Source: Cymodocea nodosa | Taxonomy: Eukaryota; Streptophyta; Magnoliopsida; Alismatales; Cymodoceaceae | Length of the DNA: 64,000 nt | NCBI GenBank assembly: GCA_036874045.1 | Contig: CM072341.1 | Span: forward strand, 18,984,501 to 19,048,500 | Reading direction: 5' to 3' | Shown: positions 37,801 to 49,800 of the stretch, piece after piece | Position numbering within the stretch: the stretch's first letter is position 1 | Layout of the letters: each line of letters starts with the position of its first letter | Made by a program: the position numbers and the translations under genes | The notes under the pieces: generated by a model | Seen by the model: only the letters and a program-made list of their open reading frames with translations | Databases searched by the model: none | Told to the model about the DNA's origin: nothing

Positions 37801-40800
37801 TATTTGAAAGAGGTGGACAACATCTCAACTTCCTCGAAAGAAATCTCAAGATTGAGCTCACCATTGCTAAGAACTACTTCTCAAACTAATATTTGAAAAG
37901 AATGAAGGTACCAACGAGTCACCCAATAGAGATGTGAAAGACTTCCTCTCCAGACCTAATGTGGCAAGGTTGATGAAAGTATTGTGAGGTAGATCGAAGA
38001 AAGGATCAGAGTTGAAGGAATGTGTTGGAGAGGGGTCGGAACCCCCCCTCCCTCGGTGTTGAGGGGAGACAGGAGGAAAATGGGGGCATCATCATCACCA
38101 AGATGTGAAAGAAAAACTCTAGTCATGAGAGCAAATTGTAAGAATCCTTTACATAAGCCTTGATATAGCTATATTTTATGACTTAAAATGTTCAGCTATA
38201 AAATATAATTATATGTAAAAGGTTATTATTGCTAAGATATGTATGTTTAAAATGATTGATAATATTCTATGGGATAAGTTAAAAAGTGATTTTATTTGAA
38301 AAAAATAGAAGTTGTACTTATTAAACATAATATCAAAAAAAGTCAGCTTAAGTGATTTGGTCATATCCATATAAAACTAAAAAATGCACTGATTAGGAGA
38401 GGACAGTTAATTAGTGCAAAAGAAATTAAAAGAAATAGAGGTTAATGTAATTTAATTGAAAAGTTGAAAATAAATAGAAATACATGGAAGAAAAAAATGT
38501 CATGCAGCCAACCCCATATTATAAGATTATGACGCAGATTGTTGTTGTAATAAGAATGTCATTAAAATTAGAAAAAAGGTAGCCTATACCAGCCATAAGC
38601 ATAACTAGAAAAACAAAAACACAAAAAAAAGGTCCAAAAGAAGGAACTTAAATCAAAACAAGAAACTCCCGACTAAGTAGACATCATAGTGTCACAAGAG
38701 GCTCAAGCCATACCAACACCAACCCATCAAATGCATTAGTAGCCGCCTAATAGTGCCTAGTCCATTCCAAAACATAGTGCAATACCGTGAAGCTAAACTT
38801 AATTTCATCTACTATGAATGCATGAAAGATCCTACCATTCTGCTCAAGCCATTGTCCCCACTAAATAGCATGAGGAACAAAAAGCCAAAACTTATTCTAA
38901 TTCCCGTCCCCACTTCTCTTCTTCCTGTAGAGGCATTCATCTTAAGCAAAACAAAAGTAGTGAATGCTTGCAAGATGGAATCCACAATTCTACCATTGTA
39001 ATTATGTAAGAACATCACCATACCAAATTAGATAAACAAGGAACTATACTTTAGAAGAGATCTAGGTTGGCTACACATATCTCCAAGAACTTAACAAATA
39101 GCCACATTAGGTTTTTTTTTTTTCCAAGAAACTCTTGATTGGTGGGGATCCAATGTAATAAACTAGCTAAATACAAAGTGAGGAGGACTAGGCCAAGACC
39201 TCTCACAAATAAGAGTTATATTATTGCAAAGGATCACCATAACACAAGACATTACAACACTTGCAAAGTAGGGATACCTTATCTATCTAGCAGCATTTGA
39301 GATCTGAAATCAGGGGTTCAATCTTTTTTTGAAAGCATGGCTTTCCTCTTATGCCTCAAACTTAGTTTGACAAGCACATCCACTAGTAAATTACTTTGTC
39401 AAAGCCCAAATCTGAAGTCACCAATGCTATTGACCAAGCTAATTATAAAATTCCACTTTGATAATCCATCAATGTGAGGACAACAACTATGTTTGATAGC
39501 ATCAAACAAAATATTAGAGTCTACTTCAATTTCCACATCCACAAAATTCAAGTGAAGAACAGAGCATAAAGATAAACCATCAACCATAACAAGTAATTCT
39601 ACCATAAGAACCTCCATCGAACCATAGTAATTGTAAAGAGCAACAATCACTTAGTCATATTCATTACAAAGAATAGCCTCACCCACTCCATCTATATTAC
39701 AACTCACTGCATTATCAACAATGAGTTTTCATTTTTTACTAGCAAGAGGATATCACCTAAATTATTTCATTGTAACTCAAGAACTTTCATCCTTTAAATT
39801 GTAGGCCTTCATGAATAGAAAAATAGCATTGTGTATATTCTGTTTTATGACATTGAATCCAACATTGTGACCACTTAAAATGACAAAACACCTAGCTTTC
39901 CAGCACTCTCAAAGGAGTGAGGCAGCCACAAATTTACACAATTTATAATCCTTATCTTTACAATTAGCCTTCAGAATATCCAAAACCCAATGTTGCTAGC
40001 TCCTTACATTATAAAACTAAAGATCAAATAAGGTATTGCACCAAGCCTTACACAAAATAATGCATTTTCCCTTAAAGAAAAAATGATTAGAAGTATCCAC
40101 CCTTTTAGGAAAATTACAAAAAGCATACATAGATGCCTGACAAAACCCTCTCCTTTTAAAATCCTCCTCAATTGGTAAAACACCCCAAAACCATTTCCAA
40201 AGAAAAAAGGATATCTTGGTGGGGATATAAGATTTCCAAATGCCCTGATTCCAACTAACTTTGTTATCCCTACTCCTGATAAACTCCCAAGCCATCGAAG
40301 CAGTAAGGTTTACCATCACTATTTCCAACCCAAACAAAATGATCTTTATCATCAAGCTCTTTTAAAATTTTGGTACTAATATGAGAAGTATCTAAAGCAC
40401 CGCCATTACTAAGGTACTCCTTCAAATATGCTAAGGAAAACTGTGCCATAGAAGAATTTGATCAGACTACAATCAAGCCATCAGTCCAGCCAAGGGTTAA
40501 TGAGACCAGCACCTCCCACCCACCATGCCTTTTTCCCAATAATGCTTTAAGCATCTTTCAAACTCTACCATAATCGCCATACCATCTTTATGCAAAGAGC
40601 AGTCATAACCTCCTTAAAATTATGAATGCCAAGTCTACCTTCCTCAACGGGTTATGTGACCTTATCCCAGTTAAGAAGATGATGCTTCCTGTTGTCTAGT
40701 GAATTGCCCCAAAGAAATCTAGTACCGTGGGTCAATATGTGATGCAAGGAACTCACCAAAAAGCTTCCATTAATGGTCCATCTCCAAACTTGCAAATAAG

Positions 40801-43800
40801 GATCTAAAGACAAAAAAGGCGAACCATGATCATAGAGAAAAGGAAGAAGTTTAACATATTTGACAAACTCAATATCTTTCAAATTCATCCTAAAACAAGC
40901 ATCCCAAACTATATGGATATTTTTGCAAAGATCAGACCCCATGTCAGATTGTTAGTGACAAGCTGATATGTCATGCAAACCAACTTTCAGTGACAATAAT
41001 TTAGTTATGGACTAATGGTCCCATGTTGCCAACATGCCAGTATTTATACCATCTACTTTTTAAGCCAACTGCTCAAATCATTAATCTTTGATTCTCTTCC
41101 TCTTCTCTTTCATTCTCCACACATTTCCATAACTCTAAATCATATGATTTATTACTGGTGGTACACTAATGACACAAATGCTCCAAATCTAGAAAAATTG
41201 TAATAAGATCTCTGGCACAAACCACATTGGCTTCTTGGTATAACAAAAATTGAATACATTCAACACATCCATACAAAATAGGAGAATAGATTAAAAACAC
41301 AGAGATTGGATGAGTTGTAATATAACAATACGAGAGTACAAATGAAACATCTACAGTTGGGAAGGAGAAGATAAAGATCAATTGAATTCAATTGATCTTC
41401 TGTATTCATATGTGACTGGATAGAAGAAAATAGAAAGTCAGTTCTTGATAAAAATGTGGCAAGACAGACTACAGAATTAGTATGTTAGAAATGGACATTA
41501 ACATAGAGCAACATATAAGTTCCTTAGATCATTCTTATGGTAGAACTAGTTTAGAAGGTACAATGATGATGATGATGATTCTATGTACCCATCAAATAAC
41601 TACGAAGTTAACGGTAATGGTACATCAAAATCAGAAAATGATAAGGAAAATCATTAAAATGAGAGAAAAAAGACTTAAGTAGTTGAGTCATGTCCTTAGG
41701 AGTTTAAAGGATATATTAATTAGGAGAGAATTAACTAGCACAAAAAAACTAAAAGAACTAGAGGAAGGTATAAACCTACTTGATTAAGAATTATGAGAAA
41801 AGATTTAAATTTATGTAATTTAACTAAACATTCAACTATAAATAAAAATACACAGAAGAAAAAGATTCATGTAACTAATCCCACATAGTGAGATTATAAG
41901 TCAATTTATTGTTGTTATTGTATATAGGATTAGATTAATGAGTAATTCTATGAAAATTTCATCTAATTTTTACATATAATGTACATCATAAATAAAAAAT
42001 TATTGGTAAGTATATAATACAAGAGGATTGTCTAGGCTAATAATCCTAATAAAGCACCAATAAAAGATAAACACATTGCTACCTTTTGAAATCAATAATA
42101 ATTCTTTTATAATTTCTAATAGAAATGTCAAATTTATCACATGAAATATCACAAGTGACTGTTACATAAAACCAACACATGTAATGGGCCAAATAAAAAC
42201 CAGCTAGCATTTTCTTCGGAAATCATTTATTATTTTATTTTTCATATTATAAGAAGCAAATACCTCCCTATAGTTAATACTTACACAGCCAAATACACAA
42301 TTACTTAGCATTTTGATCAAAATCCATGAATCAAGGAGATCTTAGATTATGGGATACCTTAACTAGATGAATGAAAGCCTTTTCCCACGCCACAGCTTTT
42401 CCATTTTCATTGCCCATTCTATCAATTCTATTGTTTACTGGGTAAGTTATGACAAATGAAGAAGCCTGTCACAGTTAAAAATTTTGCAAAAAATATTAGA
42501 ATATAAATAAGGTAAAAGAAACCAACAAACTCCTGATAAGTTTAGATATACACTACAAATATTATGCAACCTCAGAGTAATTATTTCCTGAAAAACCTCC
42601 CAAAGCAGTATTTGGATCTAGTGGAGCCTTGAAAGCACTTAAACAATTTTCTTCGCTTGAAAATTGCTGAAAAAAATTGAAGAAAATGTGAGAAGTCGAT
42701 CAAGAGGCATTTGAATATAACAATGAAAACATATCTGAAGCAGCAAACTGAATGCTACTTCATAAGGGAAAAAACACAAGTAATAGGGCCTCTATTATTT
42801 AAGTTTCATCATACTTAATCATTAGAGAACCTGAACCAAGATGGCAGAAAACTCACATGGAAATTCAAACCAACAAGCACACATATGCATAATGAATCAA
42901 CCATTGTAAATTAGTTTAATCAGTAAGGAAAAAGGTTTGAGTATGAAGTTTTACCTGAAAGCAATACTTGGCATGATCCAGACCCCCATATTCATTATAT
43001 TTTGATGGATCCATCTTAAAATACTGAAAGAAAAAAGAGAAGGTAGGCAATCATAAAGCTAAATCTCAAGCAAGAGGAAGGCACAATTAACCTCTCGATA
43101 CTTCAATACAATGATTTGAGAAAAAAGTGGCCCATTTTGACACTTCTCTTATCTTTCTTTTTTCTATAAAATGGTAGTAACAGTTTTTTCACATTTTATA
43201 TGTACAAAAGTATGTGCGTTAAAAATTTATGTATGCACCCATTAAAAGTTCTGTTCTCTCTTTTTTCTTACTTTATGCCAACATTTCTAATCCATACATC
43301 ATATCAATGCACACCATTCAGGTAACACATTCCATTCACGTTGTTTCTATTAGTTCACATTGCCACAATTCACTAACTTCAGTTTTTCAACAGACACCAC
43401 TACATTGCCCACTAGTTGAAACTAAGGCCCTTGTATATGCTCCAATAACTCAGAATTATTCACTTCTTCATAAATAACACCTCTCTTTTGTTGTGATTGT
43501 CAAGAAATGGTATTTTTATTCCTGTGATTACAATCACCTATATATAGGAGAACTATTACTTGACCTACAAGAAATCAACAACTTAAAATAGAAGTAGCCT
43601 ATTCATTTATTCTAACACACCCCCACAATTTCAAGCATCTAAGACAAACAACTTGCAATAAACTGTTCACAACTAAAACAAGGAGATAAAACAACTTAAA
43701 ATTGAGGTAAATGGTTGCAGTAGGCACTAAGCAAATAGAAATTTCAACAGGTAGATGGTAATAGGTAAATGCAAACAATGGTCAATCATATTGACCATAC

Positions 43801-46800
43801 ATACTAACAGAAATCACTTATATTAAGTTCACAATGAGTACCCGAGAACGAATATCCTGGTGGTAAATCCACCACTTCCACTCTCTCCTTAATGCAGGTT
43901 TGACCCACAAGTACTTCACCACCGTTTTAAAACAAAAAATCACAATAAGCAAATACAAGCATCAATCAATTTAACTTTGCCAACACTACATTTCACTCAG
44001 TCAATAAAACCCACATAAGCAAAATAGATACTTGGCGAGCCCAAATACAAAAATGAATACTTTCATGTTCAAACGCCTACAAATATGAACACCAAAATAC
44101 AAGCAATTTCCTTCAAATATGAACACTTCTCCTTTTTGTCATCTTTCTTGTATTTCATTTTTTAAAACAATTAAATCACCATTTTTAATTATTTTTTATC
44201 TTCACCTACAGCCCTTCATTCATTTTCATGTTTACCCTCTATTTTTCAAATTTCCTTTCCCTTTTTACTCCTTTTCTTCATGACTTCATCTTCTTCTCCT
44301 TTTTGAATAATAAACAATTCTTTTATTATGACAAGAGGCCACCAACACAACACTTACTGCTTTTCACAAAGTAGCAGCAGATGCCATGATAATTTCAAGA
44401 AACAATAACAGATCCAGCAATCCATGTGGAGCAAGAAGCAAAAGAAACAGATGGATAGGTGCATCACCAAATGGTTGAATACTTTAAAAAAAAAAGGCTA
44501 GTTGTCCAACAAGAATTTTGATGAGTTTTCATAAGAAGAAATGAGGGCTCATCTGATGCAATATCAGAATTCCCTACAACCTGAGAAGAAGGCTTCCTAC
44601 AACAGCCAACAACGAAAAGACAGAAGCACAATAAGTTGTACAGCAACAACAAAGAAGGTCCAACCAGACATGGTCACAGTTTCTCCCTAGTAGGTCAGAG
44701 AGAGAGAGAGAGAGAGCGACAAAGAGATGGGGTTTGTTGTTGGAGATAGAAAACAAGGATGACAACAAGAATGAAGATGTTTGGATAAAGGTTTGATCGC
44801 CACTGGCCAACTGTGACAAGGCAGTGAAGGCATCTAGGATTTTATTCACTCTATTTTCTTTCAAAGCCTGTACTGCGATACCATGTCAAAAGTTAAAAAT
44901 GGAATGATATTGATGCAAGTAATTAGTAAGGAGGGTAATTGAGTACTGTAGACCTGATTATGGTAAGGTTTTGTTTTAAATATGTTGTTGGGATTTGTAA
45001 TGGAAAGTTTTTGTCTAATTATGATTCTTGAACCTTGTGGAAAGTAGCACATCTCAAACATGCCTTTACCCATTTCATCATTATCAATCTATCTTCTCTC
45101 AATATTCTCCTACTCTTTCACCATAGATTCCTTTCCCTCACACCAGTACTATACTAGAAGGCAAGGGCAACAAGTTGATTGCAACATTTTGATATCAAAG
45201 ATGGTTGATCCATTGCTACACAACAAGTCTGGGAGTAAGGATGCCCAAACCAATTTGGAGTCTTAATTGGTGGAGTTCATGAATAGTATGCACCAATGTA
45301 TGAGGCAACTTGAATTTAAAATGGATTCCTTCAATCTTAATGATTTGGCGAATGGTAACCAAGGAGGACAAAACAACGACATTGGGGATTACAATTTCAA
45401 GCAATTTAATCACTCCAAACTAGAGTACCTGTTGTACCATGGGGAAGGCAACATCAACCAATGGATCTTGACAACCTAACAATTGTTGGCATATCAACAC
45501 GTTCTACCAGATGAATGGGTGACAGTCAACAATCAACTTGCACAATCCAAGAGTATAATGGTTGTTCACCACTAAGCAAACAAAGAATATCGTTGAAAGG
45601 ACTTTTGTATTTTGATAATGCAAAAATCTATATAAGAAATTATGATATATTTCACAGGTTCAAATCAGACGTAGTTGAAGTACATAAAATCAGCAATTCA
45701 TTTCATCTGAAGATAAAGGATAGAAAGTCATGTCGATAAGTGACCAAGAAGTAGCAGATACTCGAAAACTTAACTAATAACCATCAGAAGAATCATAGCA
45801 GATAGAAGGAAAAACTCAAAGAGTTATTTGAAAAGTAAAACAGGAATCTCAACAAGTTATGTGATAATTGTCTGAGTTTATGTTGACTTTTCAAATATCT
45901 CACGTATAAGAAGTTAAGTTACCACATGAATGGATTATAGAAAAACTCAAAGAGTTAAGATAACTCTACAAGTTTTACTAAAAGTTTGGAAGAGAAACTC
46001 GTAGAATTATTAGAACTCTACAATATTTTAAGACTTCACATGCAACCAACTTAAGATATTACATGACAGATAAGAAATAAGTAAAGGAAGAAAAACTCAT
46101 AGAGTTAAGATAACTCTACGTGTTTTTATAAGGATATGAGCAGAAAAACTTGTAAAGTTAACAATAACTTTATGACTTAGAAGAAAGCTGACAACTATCT
46201 AATCTGAAAGAGCTTCAGTGAGTTATACTAAAAGTAACTGAATATCACCTAGATATTTGGACAGTTATTTAAAAGTATTTGTCCAAAGTACTAAAGAAAG
46301 ATAAACTATCAAAGAAATTCAATGACTTATTTTGATAACTATTAGAGTTTAGTAAACATAGTGGAATTACTTACTAAGATATAGTCAAAATCTTTGATAG
46401 TCAATTAAACAATAATTTTCCATTTTTGGGACAGACAAATCAATAAATACAACAATTTCTATAATGTTGAAAAAAATTCGATCGTTGCACTCTTACATAT
46501 AAGAAGGAACTTAAGACATTTAGAAAAATACATATAGAGAGAGCATTATTTCATAAGTAGCCAGGTATAAATCATATACACAGGAATTCATGAGACAATA
46601 CAAAATTCAGTAAAAGAAAAAAATCAAGTGCTACAAGCTCTCTATGCACATACACTTTAATCAAAGAAAAAGTTAATTAATTTTGAAATTTGGACCTGAA
46701 AACTTTAAGTGCTATGAATTGAAATTTCGAACTGAAAACTCGGTAAATGTGTTATTTATTACTTCAACCTTAAAGTGAGTATTATAAGTGAATTAGATAA

Positions 46801-49800
46801 TGAAGCTTAAGTTGTACCTTAAAGGTGGAGTATCTGGTAATGGTGAACCACTCAAAAAAAATTTGTGTTCTTGCTCTATTTTATTTCTTTCCTTTGTATG
46901 ACATTATTAAATTCACTACAAGATTAACTTTATATATCCTACCAATTAAATTAAAAAAAATATCATTAAAATTAATCCACCTCATCATTCACCCCTCCCC
47001 CTCTAATGAGTTATTTGATCCTAAAAATCATTCGTTAGGGTGAATTAGTTGAAGGTCTCAAGGCATGATTTAGGAGTAGAGCATTACAAGATTACAAAGA
47101 CGAGCTCTACCATCTCCAACAACAAGTTATCATCAAACAGTACTTGAGGGAGTTCGACACTCTATCCACATGAGTGTCTAATCCATCTAGACAAGATTTG
47201 GTCTTTGCTTTTGTGGGTGGTTTAAGGGAAGAGATAAAATTTTAAGTGAAAAATCCTGTAGCCACCAAATCTAGTGATAGCAATTTCATATACCCAAATG
47301 TACGAGTCATACAAAGAAAATTGCAGGAAGGAGAAGAAGGAACAATGATTAGCAAGCAAGTCTAGTTGGAGCCTTAAAGGGCCAATTGATCAATCAAAGA
47401 AGCTGAAACAGTTTGAACATTCGATTAGGAAAATTAGTCCCAAGTTGAATCCTAAAGAAGAAATCAAATGTAAGGAACTGGGGGTGTGTTTCAAATGTGG
47501 GGGAAAATACAATTGGCACCACATCTACAAGGACAAACAGATCTGCAATATGGAAGGTTCAACAGTGGAGGAAGTTTTATCCAATGAGGAGACATCTAAA
47601 TCAAAGGAGGAGGAAGAGCCCATTGGTGAAACACGAAAGCTATCCTTATAAGACATCACAAGCAATGATTATCCAGAAACCATAAAACTATTAGGGAAGT
47701 ATAGGGGTCAATGACTTAAAAGTCCTTTTGATTCCAACTATAAGGGTCAACAACTTTATGAAACCCACCATTGCCAAGAGGTTAAAGATGTCAATCTCTC
47801 AAAAGAAATGCTGGAAGATGGAGTTAGGCGATGGACAATTTGTCAAATGTGAAAGAGTGGTCACTGGATTAAAAACACAAGTGAAGGGGATAGCAGTAAC
47901 TATTGATTTGTATGTGGTCGAAGTTGTTAGTGATATCATTTTGGAGATACATTACCTGAAATAATAGGGAGATGTGATATTAAATTTTAATACACTAACA
48001 TGTTCATTCAAAATGGGAGAGAAAACAATTGTATGGAAAGGGCAACCAATTGAAGAGATACAAGTGGTTAGTTCTGAAGAGTTATCTAAGATGTCTAAGA
48101 GTCTTGCATTTATGACACTAATTCAAGGTGAAGAATGCTAAACAGGAGGAGATAAAGCTAAGGTGGATCCCATCAATCCGGATGTCGAGACTCTTCTCAA
48201 CCAATTTCAACAAGTCTTTGAAGAACCCACATTCATTCTTGTCCAACAAGAAGAGGACCATTTCATTATATTGAAAAATTCAAAATCAAGGTAAAACACT
48301 ACCACTACAATTATTATCAAAGACAAGAGTTAGAAAGACAAGTGGAGGATTACTTACACAAATGGTATATTAGACCAAGTATTAGTGATTTCTCTTCTCC
48401 TATTCTATTAGTCAAGAAAAAAGACGGGGGATGGCGTACGTGCATAAACTATAGAGAATTTAACAAAAACACAATAAAGAATTGTTATCCCATGCCAATA
48501 ATCAATAAGTTTCCAGATGAATTAAGAGGAGTTGCATGGTTCTCAAAAATTGATCATAGGGCTGGTTACCATCAAATTAGGATGGCGGAAAGTGATATTC
48601 CAAAAACAGCTTTTAGAACTCATGATGGCTTGTATGAGTTTGTAGTGATGCCTTTTGAGCTTTGTAATGCTCCAGCCACATTCCAAGCTTTGATAATAGG
48701 GTTTTTAAACTTTTTTAAGAAGATTCATACTTGTGTTCTTTAATGATATATTGGTATACAGCAACAGCTTTACAGATCATATGTGGCACCTCGAAACAAC
48801 TTTGAAGCTTCTATGCAACAATGATCTGCATGCAAAAAGGACCAAATGTGTGTTTGGGATGCAAACTAATTCATATCTAGGCCATGTAATAGGCCCAAAT
48901 GGAGTAGCCATGGAGGAGGAGAAAGTAAAAGTTATTATGGAGTGGCCAATTCCTACCAATGTCAAATCAGTTAGTAGTTTCCTACGCCTTGAAGGATACT
49001 ACAAGAGGTTCATTTCCAGATTTAGCAAAATTGTCAATCCATTAAATGCATTGCTGAAGAAAAGGGGTTTCCAATGGGGAAATGAGCAACAAGAAGCTTT
49101 TGAGAGGCTTAAAAGACCATTATGTTTGGTACTGTTGCTAGCTTTACCAAACTTTTCCAAACCATTTGTGTTGAAATGTGATGCTTCCAGGTGTGGGATG
49201 GGAGCTGTTTTAATGTAAGGCAATCACCCTGTAACTTATATGAGTCGCACTTATAAGAGAAAATAGACCCTTTTACCAATATATGTGTAGTCAATAAATG
49301 GAAGCCTCTCTTTTTGGGCAAGCACTTTGTTATCAAAATAGACCAATGGAGTTTGAAGTATTTACAAAATCAACAATCAGAACATTGCTTAGGAAAAATG
49401 ATTAACTCAACTTTTGGGATTTGACTACACAATTGAATACAAGCCAGGATCCTCCAACAATGCTATAGATGCCTTGTCTAGAAGGAACCCGTCATCTGGT
49501 AGTGAATGTCAGGTCATTTCAATAGTCATGCCTAGTGGGTACATGGCATTAAAAGAGAGACAACATGCAACTGCATCCTATCAAGAGCTTCTGTCGTTGT
49601 AGCACACTGGATAGTTGAGCAGAAGGAAGTATTTGTTGGTGGATGATGTGTTATTTTTTAAAGACAAGATGGTGATTGCGGATATCCCAAAAGTGAAACA
49701 ACAGTTATTGCAAGAGCTGCATGCATCTCCCACAGCTGGCCATGTAGGTCTTCAGAAATCAGCCCAACACTTAAAACAAATGTGTATTAGAGGTTGGGAA

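Larger units (their letters stand above)
29340..38145 (-). mobile_element. L1-type LINE (LINE-2 copy), split by PIF/Harbinger 2
   Basis: Plant L1-type LINE antisense, inserted in the RTE element. In order: ORF1 about 38100-37230, ORF2 from ATG 37015, RT 36660-35359, then after the 4.75 kb Harbinger insertion RT C-terminus and zinc-binding region 30324-29935, RNase H about 29876-29570, and A tail (T run 29340-29346). The endonuclease domain is almost entirely missing. The RNase H end is clearly the same family as the plus-strand fragment at 57889-58333. Stops and frameshifts throughout; the 5' end is approximate. Confidence 0.85.

Noticed and set aside
38753-39021. Opposing frames on both strands as genes
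   Set aside because: They overlap each other almost fully with no recognised domain; probably chance frames in intron or LINE-derived sequence.
41482-41682. 66-codon plus-strand frame with Met runs as a gene
   Set aside because: The Met run is a GATGAT microsatellite and the end runs into an RTE tail.
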